A stretch of DNA of 64,000 nt from Bradyrhizobium nivariense (GCF_029846715.1 NZ_JARVWW010000002.1:1-64000); one strand, 5' to 3'. Shown: positions 53,806 to 62,101, counted from the stretch's first letter. Notes: generated by a model not told the origin, from the letters alone. Translations and numbers: made by a program.

Positions 53806-53910
53806 TCACGCCTGCTGCGATTTCGACTTCGGCCGCTTGACCGGCTGGGTGTGCGTGCCGAACAGCGCCAGCAGAAACGCGACTTCTTCCTTCGAACCGA
53901 TCTGGATCAT
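53806..53910 (-). CDS. 34-residue ORF, unknown function
   Basis: Starts MIQIGSKEEVAFLLALFGTH and ends in a basic tail (KRPKSKSQQA). A strong AAGGAG lies 6-7 nt before the ATG. The longer frame upstream has no start signal of similar quality. Confidence 0.5.
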   Translation of the reverse strand: MIQIGSKEEVAFLLALFGTHTQPVKRPKSKSQQA

Positions 53911-54295
53911 GATGATCTCCTTTTCGCTTCGTTGGTCGGGCGCAGCGGGCGGAGAGTTCGAGGCTATCTGGTTTCGGCATTGTTTCAGGCGTGTTTCGTC
54001 GGGACGCCGGAGCCGTGCTCCGGCCCGCTTGTGCCGACAATTGTACATGGCGGGTGCGCGGCTCTCGATCTGTTCATGCCCAAATGCGGAAAACAGGCCA
54101 CCTATTAGGAACACGTTTAAGGGCCAAGGGGTTATTCGGGTGTCGGTCCGGATGCACGACCGACAATCCCTACGGCCTCAGCTCGGCCCCCCGTGCTGGG
54201 GCCTTTTTTGTCCACTCGCAGGTTCAAAATAGGCCACAGATTTCAGGCGCGACGGAAGCAGCATTGGCAGCCTGGAGGGGCCGACTGAGGCAGCC
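53911..54295. other. Gap with an orphan plus-strand terminator
   Basis: 385 bp without a gene. It contains the intrinsic terminator at 54185-54209, which has no coding sequence upstream on the plus strand within about 680 bp. A small RNA ending there is possible. Confidence 0.45.
54185..54209 (+). terminator. Strong intrinsic terminator with no upstream plus-strand gene
   Basis: GGCCCC, 7-nt loop, GGGGCC, then six T. On the minus strand it has no T-run, so it works only for plus-strand transcription. Confidence 0.75.
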
Positions 54296-54457
54296 TTACT
54301 TTTGGTCTCGCCTGGGCTTCTCCCAGAATAGCTTGTTGCAGTCGGAGCACCGAAAGATGGCAATCGCCCCGTCCGGTGAACCAACCGCGTCGATGAACAC
54401 CATGGGCTTGTTGCACCCAGCACAAATCGGCCGTTGCTTGGTTTCTCGGTTCGCCAT
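54296..54457 (-). CDS. 53-residue zinc-ribbon-like protein
   Basis: Reads MANRETKQRPICAGCNKPMV at the start and IFRCSDCNKLFWEKP near the end, giving two CxxC knuckles (Cys12/15 and Cys37/40) separated by ~21 residues, a single zinc ribbon. Short basic N- and C-termini. It may bind nucleic acid or be a regulatory adaptor; no family known to me. No partner gene in the same direction. Confidence 0.6.
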   Translation of the reverse strand: MANRETKQRPICAGCNKPMVFIDAVGSPDGAIAIFRCSDCNKLFWEKPRRDQK

Positions 54458-55069
54458 TCCGCGCAACGCGGGAACAGCGGACGAGGTTTCTATGGTTTTG
54501 GAGGCTCAGGGTGCCAGATTTTCGGAACCTGTTGCTGAAGCAGTGCCATTGACACCGCGATCTGCTCCCGAGAACGGCGCAGCATTTGTCGTGTCGTTTG
54601 GCTTGCATCAAGCTGGTGCATTTTCTGCCCGTCGAGAGGCACCTCAAATTCCTTCCTGGTGAGATGACAAGCTCCCGTCTTCCTGCTCCATTCGCAAAGT
54701 ACGTTAAGAAGCGATCCAGGACAGTCCAAAAGTGAACACGGGAAGCTCGCATGCAACCATCCGGGGCGCTCTTCCCTCTTGCAACCGGAACCCGCGCGCC
54801 TTTCACCTCACATTCATGACCCCGTCCCTAAACCCCCGGCCGACAAAGGGCACGCAGGTAGGATGATGTTCCCGTCCAGATGTTCTCGTCCCGATCACAC
54901 GTCCTGATAGCGCAGAAAACTGCAACCAATGGCGGCAGTGTCCCGCAGGACAGATCGACTTTAGTTCAAATGCAGCAAGGCAGATTCGGCAGGATGCAAT
55001 TTGTTCGCGCCATGCTGGGACATGTCCCTTGCGAAAGACGCAATCGGGAAAGGTTCGGAGAGATCGTCG
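54458..55069. other. No gene recognised
   Basis: 612 bp. Open frames here lack start signals and protein-like composition. It contains a 15-bp sequence (GTCCAAAAGTGAACA, 54724) also found at 52881; see rejected items. Confidence 0.45.
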
Positions 55070-55255
55070 ATGTATTACGTCGCCGCTGCGTTGCTGGTGC
55101 TGTCGGGACTGTTCTATTCCGCGAGCCATCACGAGATCGGCTCGTTCGGCGTCACCATGTGTACCTATGGCAGTGCGTTCTGCGACAATCCGCTGATCGT
55201 CTTTTCCGGCGCCGCGCTGGCCGGCGCCTGGGGCATGTTCGTCAGCATCAAATAG
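55070..55255 (+). CDS. Small two-helix membrane protein
   Basis: 61 residues (YYVAAALLVLSGLFYSASHH; ending SGAALAGAWGMFVSIK). Two hydrophobic helices flank a short loop with two Cys (TMCTYGSAFCDNP). GGAGAG lies about 6 nt before the ATG. Probably an inner-membrane protein of unknown role. Confidence 0.65.
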   Translation: MYYVAAALLVLSGLFYSASHHEIGSFGVTMCTYGSAFCDNPLIVFSGAALAGAWGMFVSIK

Positions 55256-55390
55256 CCCCGGGACCGCACTCGCTCAGGGGACAAACACCTCGCTGGTGTC
55301 CATGCGCACGTTGCGGACTGCGCGACAGGCGTCCATGGTCTCCCGGTTACGCTCGGGATGCGCGCAAAAGCCCGCATCGAGTGTTCTTGC

Positions 55391-55430
55391 GATGATGCAC
55401 TTATACAGGTGTTTTGCCCGACGAGTCAAA
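55391..55430 (-). repeat. Dispersed element, copy 7 (promoter half only, better -10)
   Basis: Minus strand: TTGACT (55429-55424), 18 bp, TATAAG (55405-55400). Spacer is as in the other copies except for its last bases. The hairpin is decayed: only a half-arm ATGCGGGCTTTTGCG remains near 55375. It lies 110 bp upstream of the NRAMP gene, pointing away from it. Confidence 0.7.
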
Positions 55431-55540
55431 AGCGATTAGCAAAATCAGAAATGGCATCGGAGCCCGCTAACCAGTGGGGAACCTTTGTTCCCTCATTGGC
55501 ATTTGCTCAAGGATGCGCCCCCGATCGAGGTCCTTCTTCC

Positions 55541-56827
55541 ATGAGCGACAGTGCCCTCACCCCCATGAAATCCGCGCCCACACTGTTGCAAAGGCTGGGG
55601 CCGGGGCTCGTCACCGGGGCCGCTGACGACGATCCGTCCGGCATCGCCACCTATTCGCAGGCCGGCGCGCAATTCGGCTACGGACTGCTCTGGACGGTGT
55701 TTCTGACTACGCCGTTCATGATCGCCATTCAACTCGTCAGCGCCCAGATCGGCCGCGTCACCGGCAAGGGGCTGGCCGCCAACGTCATGCAGATCGCGCC
55801 GCGCTGGGCGGTGCTGGGTCTCGTCGCCATGCTGGTCGCCGCCAACACCTTCAACATCGCCGCCGACATCGCGGCGATGGCGGAGGCGCTCTCGCTCGTG
55901 ATCGGCGGCCTCAACCACGAGCACGCGCTGATTTTTGCCGCGGGCTCGACGCTGCTGCAGGTGTTCCTGCCTTATCGGCGCTATTCGCCGGTGCTGAAAT
56001 TCCTCACACTGGCGCTGTTCGCCTATGTCGCAACCGCCTTCACCGTGAAGATCCCCTGGAGCACGGCGCTGCTCGCGGCGGTGTGGCCGGAGACCAATGT
56101 CAGCGCCGACTATTTCATGATGGTCGTCGCCGTCCTCGGCACCACGATCAGCCCGTATCTGTTCTTCTGGCAGGCCTCGCAGGAGGTCGAGGAGATGAAC
56201 CAGGGCACGCGCGACAAGCCGCTGCGCGAGCTGAAGCGCGGCGGCAGTCCGGAGCTGGCGCGTATCCGGGCCGACACCATCGCCGGAATGCTGCTTTCCA
56301 ACGGCATCGCCTTCTTCATCATCCTGACCACGGCCTCGGTCCTGCACGCCAACGGCGTCACCAACATCGGTTCGGCGACGCAAGCCGCAGAAGCCCTGCG
56401 TCCGCTCGCCGGCGACTTCACCTTCGCCCTGTTCGCGCTCGGCATTATCGGCACGGGCCTGCTGGCGATCCCGGTGCTGGCGGGCTCCGCCGCCTACGGA
56501 GTGGCGGAGATCTTCGGCTGGCGTGCGACGCTGGAGGCGAAGCCCGACGAGGCCGTCGGCTTCTACACCATCATCGCGGCCGCGACCGCGATCGGCTTCG
56601 GTCTCGGGTTCACCGGGATCGATTCCATTCACATGCTGGTGTGGAGCGCCGTGCTCAACGGCATCGTCGCCGTCCCGATCATGGCGATGATGATGCTGAT
56701 CGTCTCCAGCAAGGCGATCATGGGCCCCTTCAAGGCCCGGTCATGGCTCGTCGTGCTGGGCTGGCTCGGCACCGCCCTGATGGCGCTGGCCGTGCTCGCT
56801 CTGCTCGGCTCGTCCGCGATCGGCTGA
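55541..56827 (+). CDS. NRAMP-related metal-ion transporter, atypical metal site
   Basis: 428 residues, ~11 membrane helices. TM1 reads ADDDPSGIATYSQAGAQFGY: Asp-Pro is kept, but DPGN of true NRAMPs is DPSG. The TM6 region GTTISPYLFFWQASQEVEEM lacks the Met-Pro-His of MntH/NRAMP. These changes resemble the NRAMP-related branch that transports other ions such as Mg2+. Ion is inferred. Several start codons are possible; ATG 55541 is taken, 55565 is an alternative. Confidence 0.82.
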   Translation: MSDSALTPMKSAPTLLQRLGPGLVTGAADDDPSGIATYSQAGAQFGYGLLWTVFLTTPFMIAIQLVSAQIGRVTGKGLAANVMQIAPRWAVLGLVAMLVAANTFNIAADIAAMAEALSLVIGGLNHEHALIFAAGSTLLQVFLPYRRYSPVLKFLTLALFAYVATAFTVKIPWSTALLAAVWPETNVSADYFMMVVAVLGTTISPYLFFWQASQEVEEMNQGTRDKPLRELKRGGSPELARIRADTIAGMLLSNGIAFFIILTTASVLHANGVTNIGSATQAAEALRPLAGDFTFALFALGIIGTGLLAIPVLAGSAAYGVAEIFGWRATLEAKPDEAVGFYTIIAAATAIGFGLGFTGIDSIHMLVWSAVLNGIVAVPIMAMMMLIVSSKAIMGPFKARSWLVVLGWLGTALMALAVLALLGSSAIG

Positions 56828-56977
56828 CTAACCTTGCGGCAATGGCCGTAAAACGTCCCCGAGAAGCCGGCTACGGGCTTCACGCCGATCGGTGGTTGGC
56901 CTTACAGTTGCGGCCAGGGCTCGGGCTTGCGACCAGGCCACAAGAAAACAGAGCCCGGCCGGGCGACAGGGAGCGAC

Positions 56978-58192
56978 ATGACCACATCATCAAAAGCAAC
57001 AAGTCTCGAAATTCTCGCCTGCGATGCTGGTTGGAGAAACTATCACTTCGTCAAGCTGACGACCGAAGACGGCATCGTCGGCTGGAGCGAGTTCGACGAA
57101 GGCTTTGGCTCGCCCGGCGTCGGCGCTGCGATCCAGCGCCTCTCCGCCCGTGTCGTCGGGCAGAACGTTTTCCAGCACGAGCGCATCTACGCCGAGCTGT
57201 TCGCGGCTACACGTCCCGCTGCCGGCGGCGTGGTGGCGCAAGCGCTCGGCGCGATCGAGAATGCGCTGCTCGATGCCAAGGCGAAGTGTCTCGGTATGCC
57301 CTGCTACGAACTGCTCGGCGGCAAGATCCGCAACCGCGTCCGGGTCTACTGGTCGCATTGCGCCACATGGCGGATCAATCACCCTGCCTGGTACAAACCA
57401 TCGATCGAAAATCTCGACGGCGTCAAGGCAATGGGACGCGAGGTGCGCGAGAAGAAGTTCACCGCGCTCAAGACCAACATCTTTTCCTACGACGACGGCA
57501 AGCCGACCGGCTGGCGGCCGGGCTTCGGCTCTCCCTTCGCGCCCGAGATCAACGTCGACCGCAAAATCCTGCACGATCTGCGCATGCATCTGGAAGCGAT
57601 CCGCGACGGTGCGGGCCCCGACGTCGACATCCTGCTTGACTGCAACTTCAACGCCAAGACCGAGGGCTATCTGAAGATCCTGCGCACCATCGCGGACCTC
57701 GACATGTTCTGGATCGAGATCGACAGTTTCAATCCGGAGGCTCTCGGTTACATCCGAAGGCAAAGCCCGCATCCGATCTCGTCCTGCGAAACGCTATTGG
57801 GCCTGCGGGAATTCCTGCCCTATTTCCGCGAGCAGGCGATGGACGTCGCAATCATCGACACGCCCTGGAACGGCGTCTGGCAGTCGATGAAGATCGCAGC
57901 CGCCGCGGAAGCGTTCGAGGTCAACGTCGCCCCGCACAATTTCTACGGCCATCTCTGTTCGATGATGAACGCGCATTTCTGCGCCGCGGTGCCGAACCTG
58001 CGCATCATGGAGATCGACATCGACCGCTTGGCGTGGGACCGCGAGCTGTTTACGCATGAGCCGGAGATTGCGAACGGGCATCTAGTCGTTCCGGACCGGC
58101 CCGGCTGGGGCACCGAGCCGAACGAGGAAGCCCTTCGCGCGCATCCGCCAAAGACCAGCGGCGGGCTCCTCAACTACGGTCGCAAGAACTGA
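56978..58192 (+). CDS. Enolase-superfamily (mandelate racemase/muconate lactonizing-like) dehydratase
   Basis: 404 residues from ATG 56978, preceded by AGGGAG. Metal ligands are probably in LLDCNFN (Asp), FWIEIDS (Glu) and SSCETLLG (Glu). A basic residue lies in LKTNIF, and an Asp/His pair is suggested by AIIDTPWNG and NVAPHNFYGH, the mandelate racemase-like arrangement. Likely an acid-sugar dehydratase or racemase. It stands alone. Confidence 0.82.
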   Translation: MTTSSKATSLEILACDAGWRNYHFVKLTTEDGIVGWSEFDEGFGSPGVGAAIQRLSARVVGQNVFQHERIYAELFAATRPAAGGVVAQALGAIENALLDAKAKCLGMPCYELLGGKIRNRVRVYWSHCATWRINHPAWYKPSIENLDGVKAMGREVREKKFTALKTNIFSYDDGKPTGWRPGFGSPFAPEINVDRKILHDLRMHLEAIRDGAGPDVDILLDCNFNAKTEGYLKILRTIADLDMFWIEIDSFNPEALGYIRRQSPHPISSCETLLGLREFLPYFREQAMDVAIIDTPWNGVWQSMKIAAAAEAFEVNVAPHNFYGHLCSMMNAHFCAAVPNLRIMEIDIDRLAWDRELFTHEPEIANGHLVVPDRPGWGTEPNEEALRAHPPKTSGGLLNYGRKN

Positions 58193-58202
58193 GGCTGACC
58201 AA

Positions 58203-58228
58203 GTACTGAGCTAATGTACTGAGCTAAT
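58203..58228. repeat. Perfect 13-bp tandem duplication
   Basis: GTACTGAGCTAAT occurs twice head to tail, ending at the stop codon of the minus-strand small membrane protein gene. Confidence 0.8.
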
Positions 58229-58524
58229 TACGGCGTCACCGGATTGACGGTCGGGGACGTCTTCGGCCCCGGCCGCTCCGGCTCGATTGGCGACTTCTGT
58301 TCGGTCGGAAGCACTGCGGCGCCTGCGGCGCGCGCGGCCTCGCCCGTGGTTGCATACATCGCGACGTGAGCCGGCTGCGTCTTGGCGCGATTCCATGGCC
58401 CATGATCGACGATGAGCATCGCGGCAATCGTCACGCCGGCCACAATCAACGCAATCACGCCGGGATGGCGAAGCGCTGAGGACATGGAGTTTGCGAAGCG
58501 ATCAGTTGCCATCGAAGGACCCAT
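58228..58524 (-). CDS. Small single-pass membrane protein
   Basis: 98 residues from ATG 58524, preceded by AGAGG. One membrane helix near residues 24-43 (GVIALIVAGVTIAAMLIVDH), then a Pro/Ala-rich soluble tail (PIEPERPGPKTSPTVNPVTP). Unknown function. It lies next to, but 103 bp from, the cytochrome c gene. Confidence 0.6.
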   Translation of the reverse strand: MGPSMATDRFANSMSSALRHPGVIALIVAGVTIAAMLIVDHGPWNRAKTQPAHVAMYATTGEAARAAGAAVLPTEQKSPIEPERPGPKTSPTVNPVTP

Positions 58525-58627
58525 ACGTTTTTCCTCTGGCAGGTTAATGCAATCGCGTCCTGCGAGTTCCGCCCTTTGCCCAGGCAAGTTCCGAGCCAAT
58601 GCGTGGAACCTGATCGCCACAAGGTCT

Positions 58628-59170
58628 TCAGTTTTTCACATCGGGCCGCGCATCGCCGACGAACTTGTCGCGGTTCGGCATTTTGACAGCCGCAAGCGAT
58701 TTGGCATCGAGCGTCACATCGGTTCCAACCAGTCCGTTCAGGTTCAGGATATAGGCGGATACCGCATAGATGTCCTCGTCGCTCAGCGATTGCGGTGCGT
58801 TCTGCGGCATCGCGCGGCGGATGTAATCGAACAGCGTCGGCGCATAGGGCCAGTAGCTGCCGACGGTGCGGATCGGCTTTGGAGTTCCGATCGTGCCCTG
58901 CCCACCGACGAGCCGGTCACCCAAGCCGCCCTCGCCTTTGTCGCCATGGCATGAAGCACATTGCTGGGCGAACACCTCGCGCCCCTGGCTGACCGAGCCA
59001 CTTCCCTTCGGCAGATTGCTGCCGTCGCGTCCGATGTCGATATTCCAGCCCGCGATCTCCGCAGCCGTCGCGGGGCGTCCGAGGCCATACGGGCTTTGCG
59101 CCTGCGCTCCGCTCGCGAACGCACACAGCACAATTACGACAGCAATTCCGCAAATCTCACGCCAGCGCAT
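58628..59170 (-). CDS. Mono-heme cytochrome c, electron acceptor of sulfite dehydrogenase
   Basis: 180 residues. Signal peptide 1-24 (ends AQA-QSP). One heme site C71-A-S-C74-H75; axial Met is probably Met120 in RRAMPQNAP. It overlaps the molybdenum-subunit gene by 14 nt, so the two form one complex as in SorAB or SoxCD. It is about half the length of a di-heme SoxD and larger than SorB. Confidence 0.88.
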   Translation of the reverse strand: MRWREICGIAVVIVLCAFASGAQAQSPYGLGRPATAAEIAGWNIDIGRDGSNLPKGSGSVSQGREVFAQQCASCHGDKGEGGLGDRLVGGQGTIGTPKPIRTVGSYWPYAPTLFDYIRRAMPQNAPQSLSDEDIYAVSAYILNLNGLVGTDVTLDAKSLAAVKMPNRDKFVGDARPDVKN

Positions 59171-60428
59171 TGGTCACCTCACCATCAGCCGCGATGCGCC
59201 AGGGCCAGATTGCGTTGTTGTGGTAGAAATAGTTCTCGCCGCGCACCGCGAGCAGCTCGGAGAGCGTCGGCTGCACATAGCCGGTCTCATCGATGGCACG
59301 GCTCTGGATCACGGCAGGCTTGCCGTCCCACTGCCAAGGCAGGCGAAAGCGCGTCAAGGCACGCGTCAGCACCGGCTCCTGCAATTGCGCGCCTTGCCAA
59401 CTCTTTCCCTCGTCGACGGACACTTCGACGCGCGCGATCTTGCCATGCCCGCTCCAGGCGATGCCGGTGATCTCGTGGAAGCCTGGCGCGTTAAGGCGCT
59501 GGCCGCCCGAGGGCCGCGTGATGATCGACTTCGCCTCCATGTAGAACGAAAATTCGCGCGCCGTGCCGTCCGGCAGGAGGTCGGTGTATTTCGAGGTCTC
59601 CTCGCGCGAATAAACCGGCTCCGCCGCCACATGCAGGCGGCGCAGCCACTTCACGCTCATATTGCCCTCGAAGCCCGGCAGGAACAGCCGCAGTGGATAG
59701 CCCTGCTGCGGACGCAGCCGCTCCCCGTTCTGGCTGTAGACCAGCATGGCGTCCTCGAGGCATTTCTCGATCGGGATGCTGCGGGTCAGCGCGGCCGCGT
59801 CGGCGCCCTCGGCGACGACCCATTTGGCCTCCGGCTTCAACCCGGCCTCCTGGAGCACCAGCTTGAGGCTGACGCCGGTCCATTCCGCACAACTCACCAG
59901 ACCCACCAGGTCAGATGCTGTCTTGCCGTAAGGCTTGCTGTAGCCGGGATTGCCGGAGCATTCGAGAAAGTGGACGCGCGATTGCGACGGGAAACGCCTG
60001 AGATCGTCCAATGTGAAGATCAGGGGGCGCTCGACCAGCCCGTGCAGCATCAACCGGTGCTGGGCCGGATCGATGGCCGGAACGCCGCCATGATGCCGCT
60101 CGTAGAACAGTCCGTTCGGCGTGATGATGCCATCGAGCTCCTGCAATGGCGTCCGGCTGGAGGCCGATATGTACTGCTTGAGAGTCTTCGAGATGTTCTT
60201 GACGACGCCCTTCTCGAACGGTGATGGCGCGCCATAGGGCTGGCTTCCCATCGGTTCGCCCGGCGCCTTCATCCATTCGGGAATGTTGGGAGGAAGGTTG
60301 CCGGTCTCAGCGGCAGCCGATGCGCCGGCACCCAGGACAGTGCCACCCGCAGCGGCAGCGCTGCCGCGCAGAAAGTGGCGGCGAGTCGTCCCCGCGGATT
60401 TGTCGTCGACGTCGAACGTGCTGCTCAT
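59157..60428 (-). CDS. soxC: Sulfite dehydrogenase molybdopterin subunit (SoxC/SorA family)
   Basis: 423 residues from MSSTFDV. Twin-arginine signal TRRHFLRGSAAAAGG. The molybdenum-ligating Cys is Cys157 in VHFLECSGN, followed by the dimerisation domain (EITGIAWSGHGKIARVEVS). Periplasmic oxidation of sulfite or protein-bound sulfane sulfur, passing electrons to the adjacent cytochrome c. No soxXYZAB genes are in view, so the free-sulfite role is favoured. The longer in-frame start would put the Tat motif too deep. Confidence 0.87.
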   Translation of the reverse strand: MSSTFDVDDKSAGTTRRHFLRGSAAAAGGTVLGAGASAAAETGNLPPNIPEWMKAPGEPMGSQPYGAPSPFEKGVVKNISKTLKQYISASSRTPLQELDGIITPNGLFYERHHGGVPAIDPAQHRLMLHGLVERPLIFTLDDLRRFPSQSRVHFLECSGNPGYSKPYGKTASDLVGLVSCAEWTGVSLKLVLQEAGLKPEAKWVVAEGADAAALTRSIPIEKCLEDAMLVYSQNGERLRPQQGYPLRLFLPGFEGNMSVKWLRRLHVAAEPVYSREETSKYTDLLPDGTAREFSFYMEAKSIITRPSGGQRLNAPGFHEITGIAWSGHGKIARVEVSVDEGKSWQGAQLQEPVLTRALTRFRLPWQWDGKPAVIQSRAIDETGYVQPTLSELLAVRGENYFYHNNAIWPWRIAADGEVTNALA

Positions 60429-60589
60429 TTGCGGATCCTCGGCTGAAGCGCGACCCGCATGAAACATTCCGCGACGTGCATTGGCAATTCGCACCTGTTT
60501 CAAAGATAGGCGATTTCGACCTGGACTGATCTAAATCTGGCGGCCCCGACGGCAGTTCCCTTCTTCGCAACGCACAAACGGATCATGCG

Positions 60590-61573
60590 TCACTCGCCCG
60601 GCGCGATCGCATTGCTCGGGGTCGGCCGGTCGGCGATCTGCTGGCCGAACAGGCTGCCGATCAATTCAACCGCGGTGCGCGCGGTGCGGCCACGCTCGTC
60701 GAGGAACGGATTGAGCTCGACGATGTCGACTGATCCGACCACGCCGGAATCGTGCAGGAGCTCCATGATCAGATGCGCCTCACGATAGGTCGCTCCGCCC
60801 GGCACCGTCGTGCCCACGCCGGGTGCGACGCAGGGGTCGAGAAAATCGACATCAAAGCTGACATGCAGCACACCATCGCACGCTTTCACGCGTTCGATGA
60901 CGCGGCGGATCAGCACGGCGACGCCGAACTCGTCGATCTGGCGCATGTCGATAACCCTGATCCGACGCGCGCGCATCAACTCCTTTTCGAGCTTGTCGAT
61001 CGAACGCGCGCCGAACAGGTCGAGCCTGTCGGGATGGATCGAGGCGCGCGGATCATCGCCGAGCAATCCGTCGAGGCCGGGTTCGCCGCACAGGAACGCC
61101 GCCGACATGCCGTGCATGTTGGCGGTGATCGTCGTCTCCGGCGTGTTGTAGTCGGCATGGGCATCGAGCCAGAGCACGAACAGCTCGCGTCCGCGCTCCT
61201 GCCAGTGGCTGGCCATGGCATTCACCGATCCCATCGACAGCGTGTGATCGCCGCCGAGGAAAATCGGCAGCGCACCGGTTTTTGCGATCTCGTAGCCTCT
61301 GCGGCTCAGCACGCGCGTCCAGCGCTGGATTTCGCGGTAATGATTGGCTCTGTCGGGGGGCCTGTCTGCGAGGTCCCGGACCTCGGCCACCGAGAGATCG
61401 CCGTAATCGGCTACCTCAAAGTCCAGGCTTTCGAGCAGCGTCGCAAGGCCGGCGGTGCGGAGCGCCGCAGGACCCATCAGGGTGCCGCGCTGCGAAGCTC
61501 CCATGTCGATGGGAGCGCCGAGCAAGGCGATGCGCCGGGCTCGATCCGTCGGGGTCCGATCGGTCTCGGTCAC
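60590..61573 (-). CDS. rocF: Arginase (ureohydrolase family)
   Basis: 327 residues, arginase length. The dinuclear Mn site is carried by GGDHTLSMG, LWLDAHADYNTPE and SFDVDFLDP; Glu in DIVELNPFLDERGRTA is also conserved. N-terminal LLGAPIDMGASQRGTLMGP is the arginase start pattern. It hydrolyses L-arginine to ornithine and urea. Single gene in its direction. Confidence 0.92.
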   Translation of the reverse strand: MTETDRTPTDRARRIALLGAPIDMGASQRGTLMGPAALRTAGLATLLESLDFEVADYGDLSVAEVRDLADRPPDRANHYREIQRWTRVLSRRGYEIAKTGALPIFLGGDHTLSMGSVNAMASHWQERGRELFVLWLDAHADYNTPETTITANMHGMSAAFLCGEPGLDGLLGDDPRASIHPDRLDLFGARSIDKLEKELMRARRIRVIDMRQIDEFGVAVLIRRVIERVKACDGVLHVSFDVDFLDPCVAPGVGTTVPGGATYREAHLIMELLHDSGVVGSVDIVELNPFLDERGRTARTAVELIGSLFGQQIADRPTPSNAIAPGE

Positions 61574-61702
61574 AGCTGTCTCCTGAGATCAGCAAGGTTG
61601 AACCAGCCTAACAGAGATTCGCATCCGTCGTTGCACGGGGAAGGTCTGCGTAGGGGCGCATCATCTCGGAACAAAATCCCGCGGGCCGAATTGCTCATCC
61701 AA

Positions 61703-61808
61703 GGCCGGTACCCGCCGTAAATACCACGGCGCCTGTCGCGGATAGCCAAAGGTCATCTGACCCGCTGTTCAGAACGAGCGCTCGCGCGGATAGCCAAAGG
61801 TACCGGCC
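61703..61808. repeat. Nested short repeats between arginase and a small membrane gene
   Basis: A perfect inverted pair GGCCGGTACC (61703-61712) / GGTACCGGCC (61799-61808) flanks a 17-bp direct repeat CGCGGATAGCCAAAGGT at 61737-61753 and 61785-61801. It may be a regulatory region or a small decayed mobile element. Confidence 0.7.
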
Positions 61809-61816
61809 TCCGTCAC

Positions 61817-62101
61817 ATGGTCAGCCTGGAGGTCGCGCGCTTGAGCACGGAGATCCCGCAGTCCCCTTCCCATCCCGGCATGGCCGAGCGCGCCATCGAT
61901 GCCGCGACGGACGTATCCCGCACGGTCGGTGAAGTCGCAGGTGGTCTACATGCAGCTGTCGACCGCTTGACATCCGCAATCGAGGAAGCACGAAGGCCCG
62001 GCCGGCCCCTCGCGACCGTCGCAGCAATCACGCGAGAAGCACCGCTTGCCAGCCTGTTCGTTGCTTTCCTGTTCGGCGTCGCGGTGGCTCGTCGGCGCTA
62101 G
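61817..62101 (+). CDS. Small membrane-anchored protein (ElaB-like architecture)
   Basis: 94 residues. A helical soluble part (AERAIDAATDVSRTVGEVAGG, AAVDRLTSAIEEARR) is followed by a C-terminal membrane segment (LASLFVAFLFGVAVARRR) ending in a basic patch, as in ElaB/YqjD-type ribosome-associated membrane proteins. The function there is not certain for this protein. The inverted repeat at 61799-61808 ends 8 bp before its start. Confidence 0.6.
   Translation: MVSLEVARLSTEIPQSPSHPGMAERAIDAATDVSRTVGEVAGGLHAAVDRLTSAIEEARRPGRPLATVAAITREAPLASLFVAFLFGVAVARRR

Noticed and set aside
52881-54738. 15-bp direct repeat GTCCAAAAGTGAACA at 52881 and 54724, considered as attachment sites or target duplication
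   Set aside because: One 15-bp match is expected by chance somewhere in a window of this size; no integrase, transposase or inverted ends were found at either copy.
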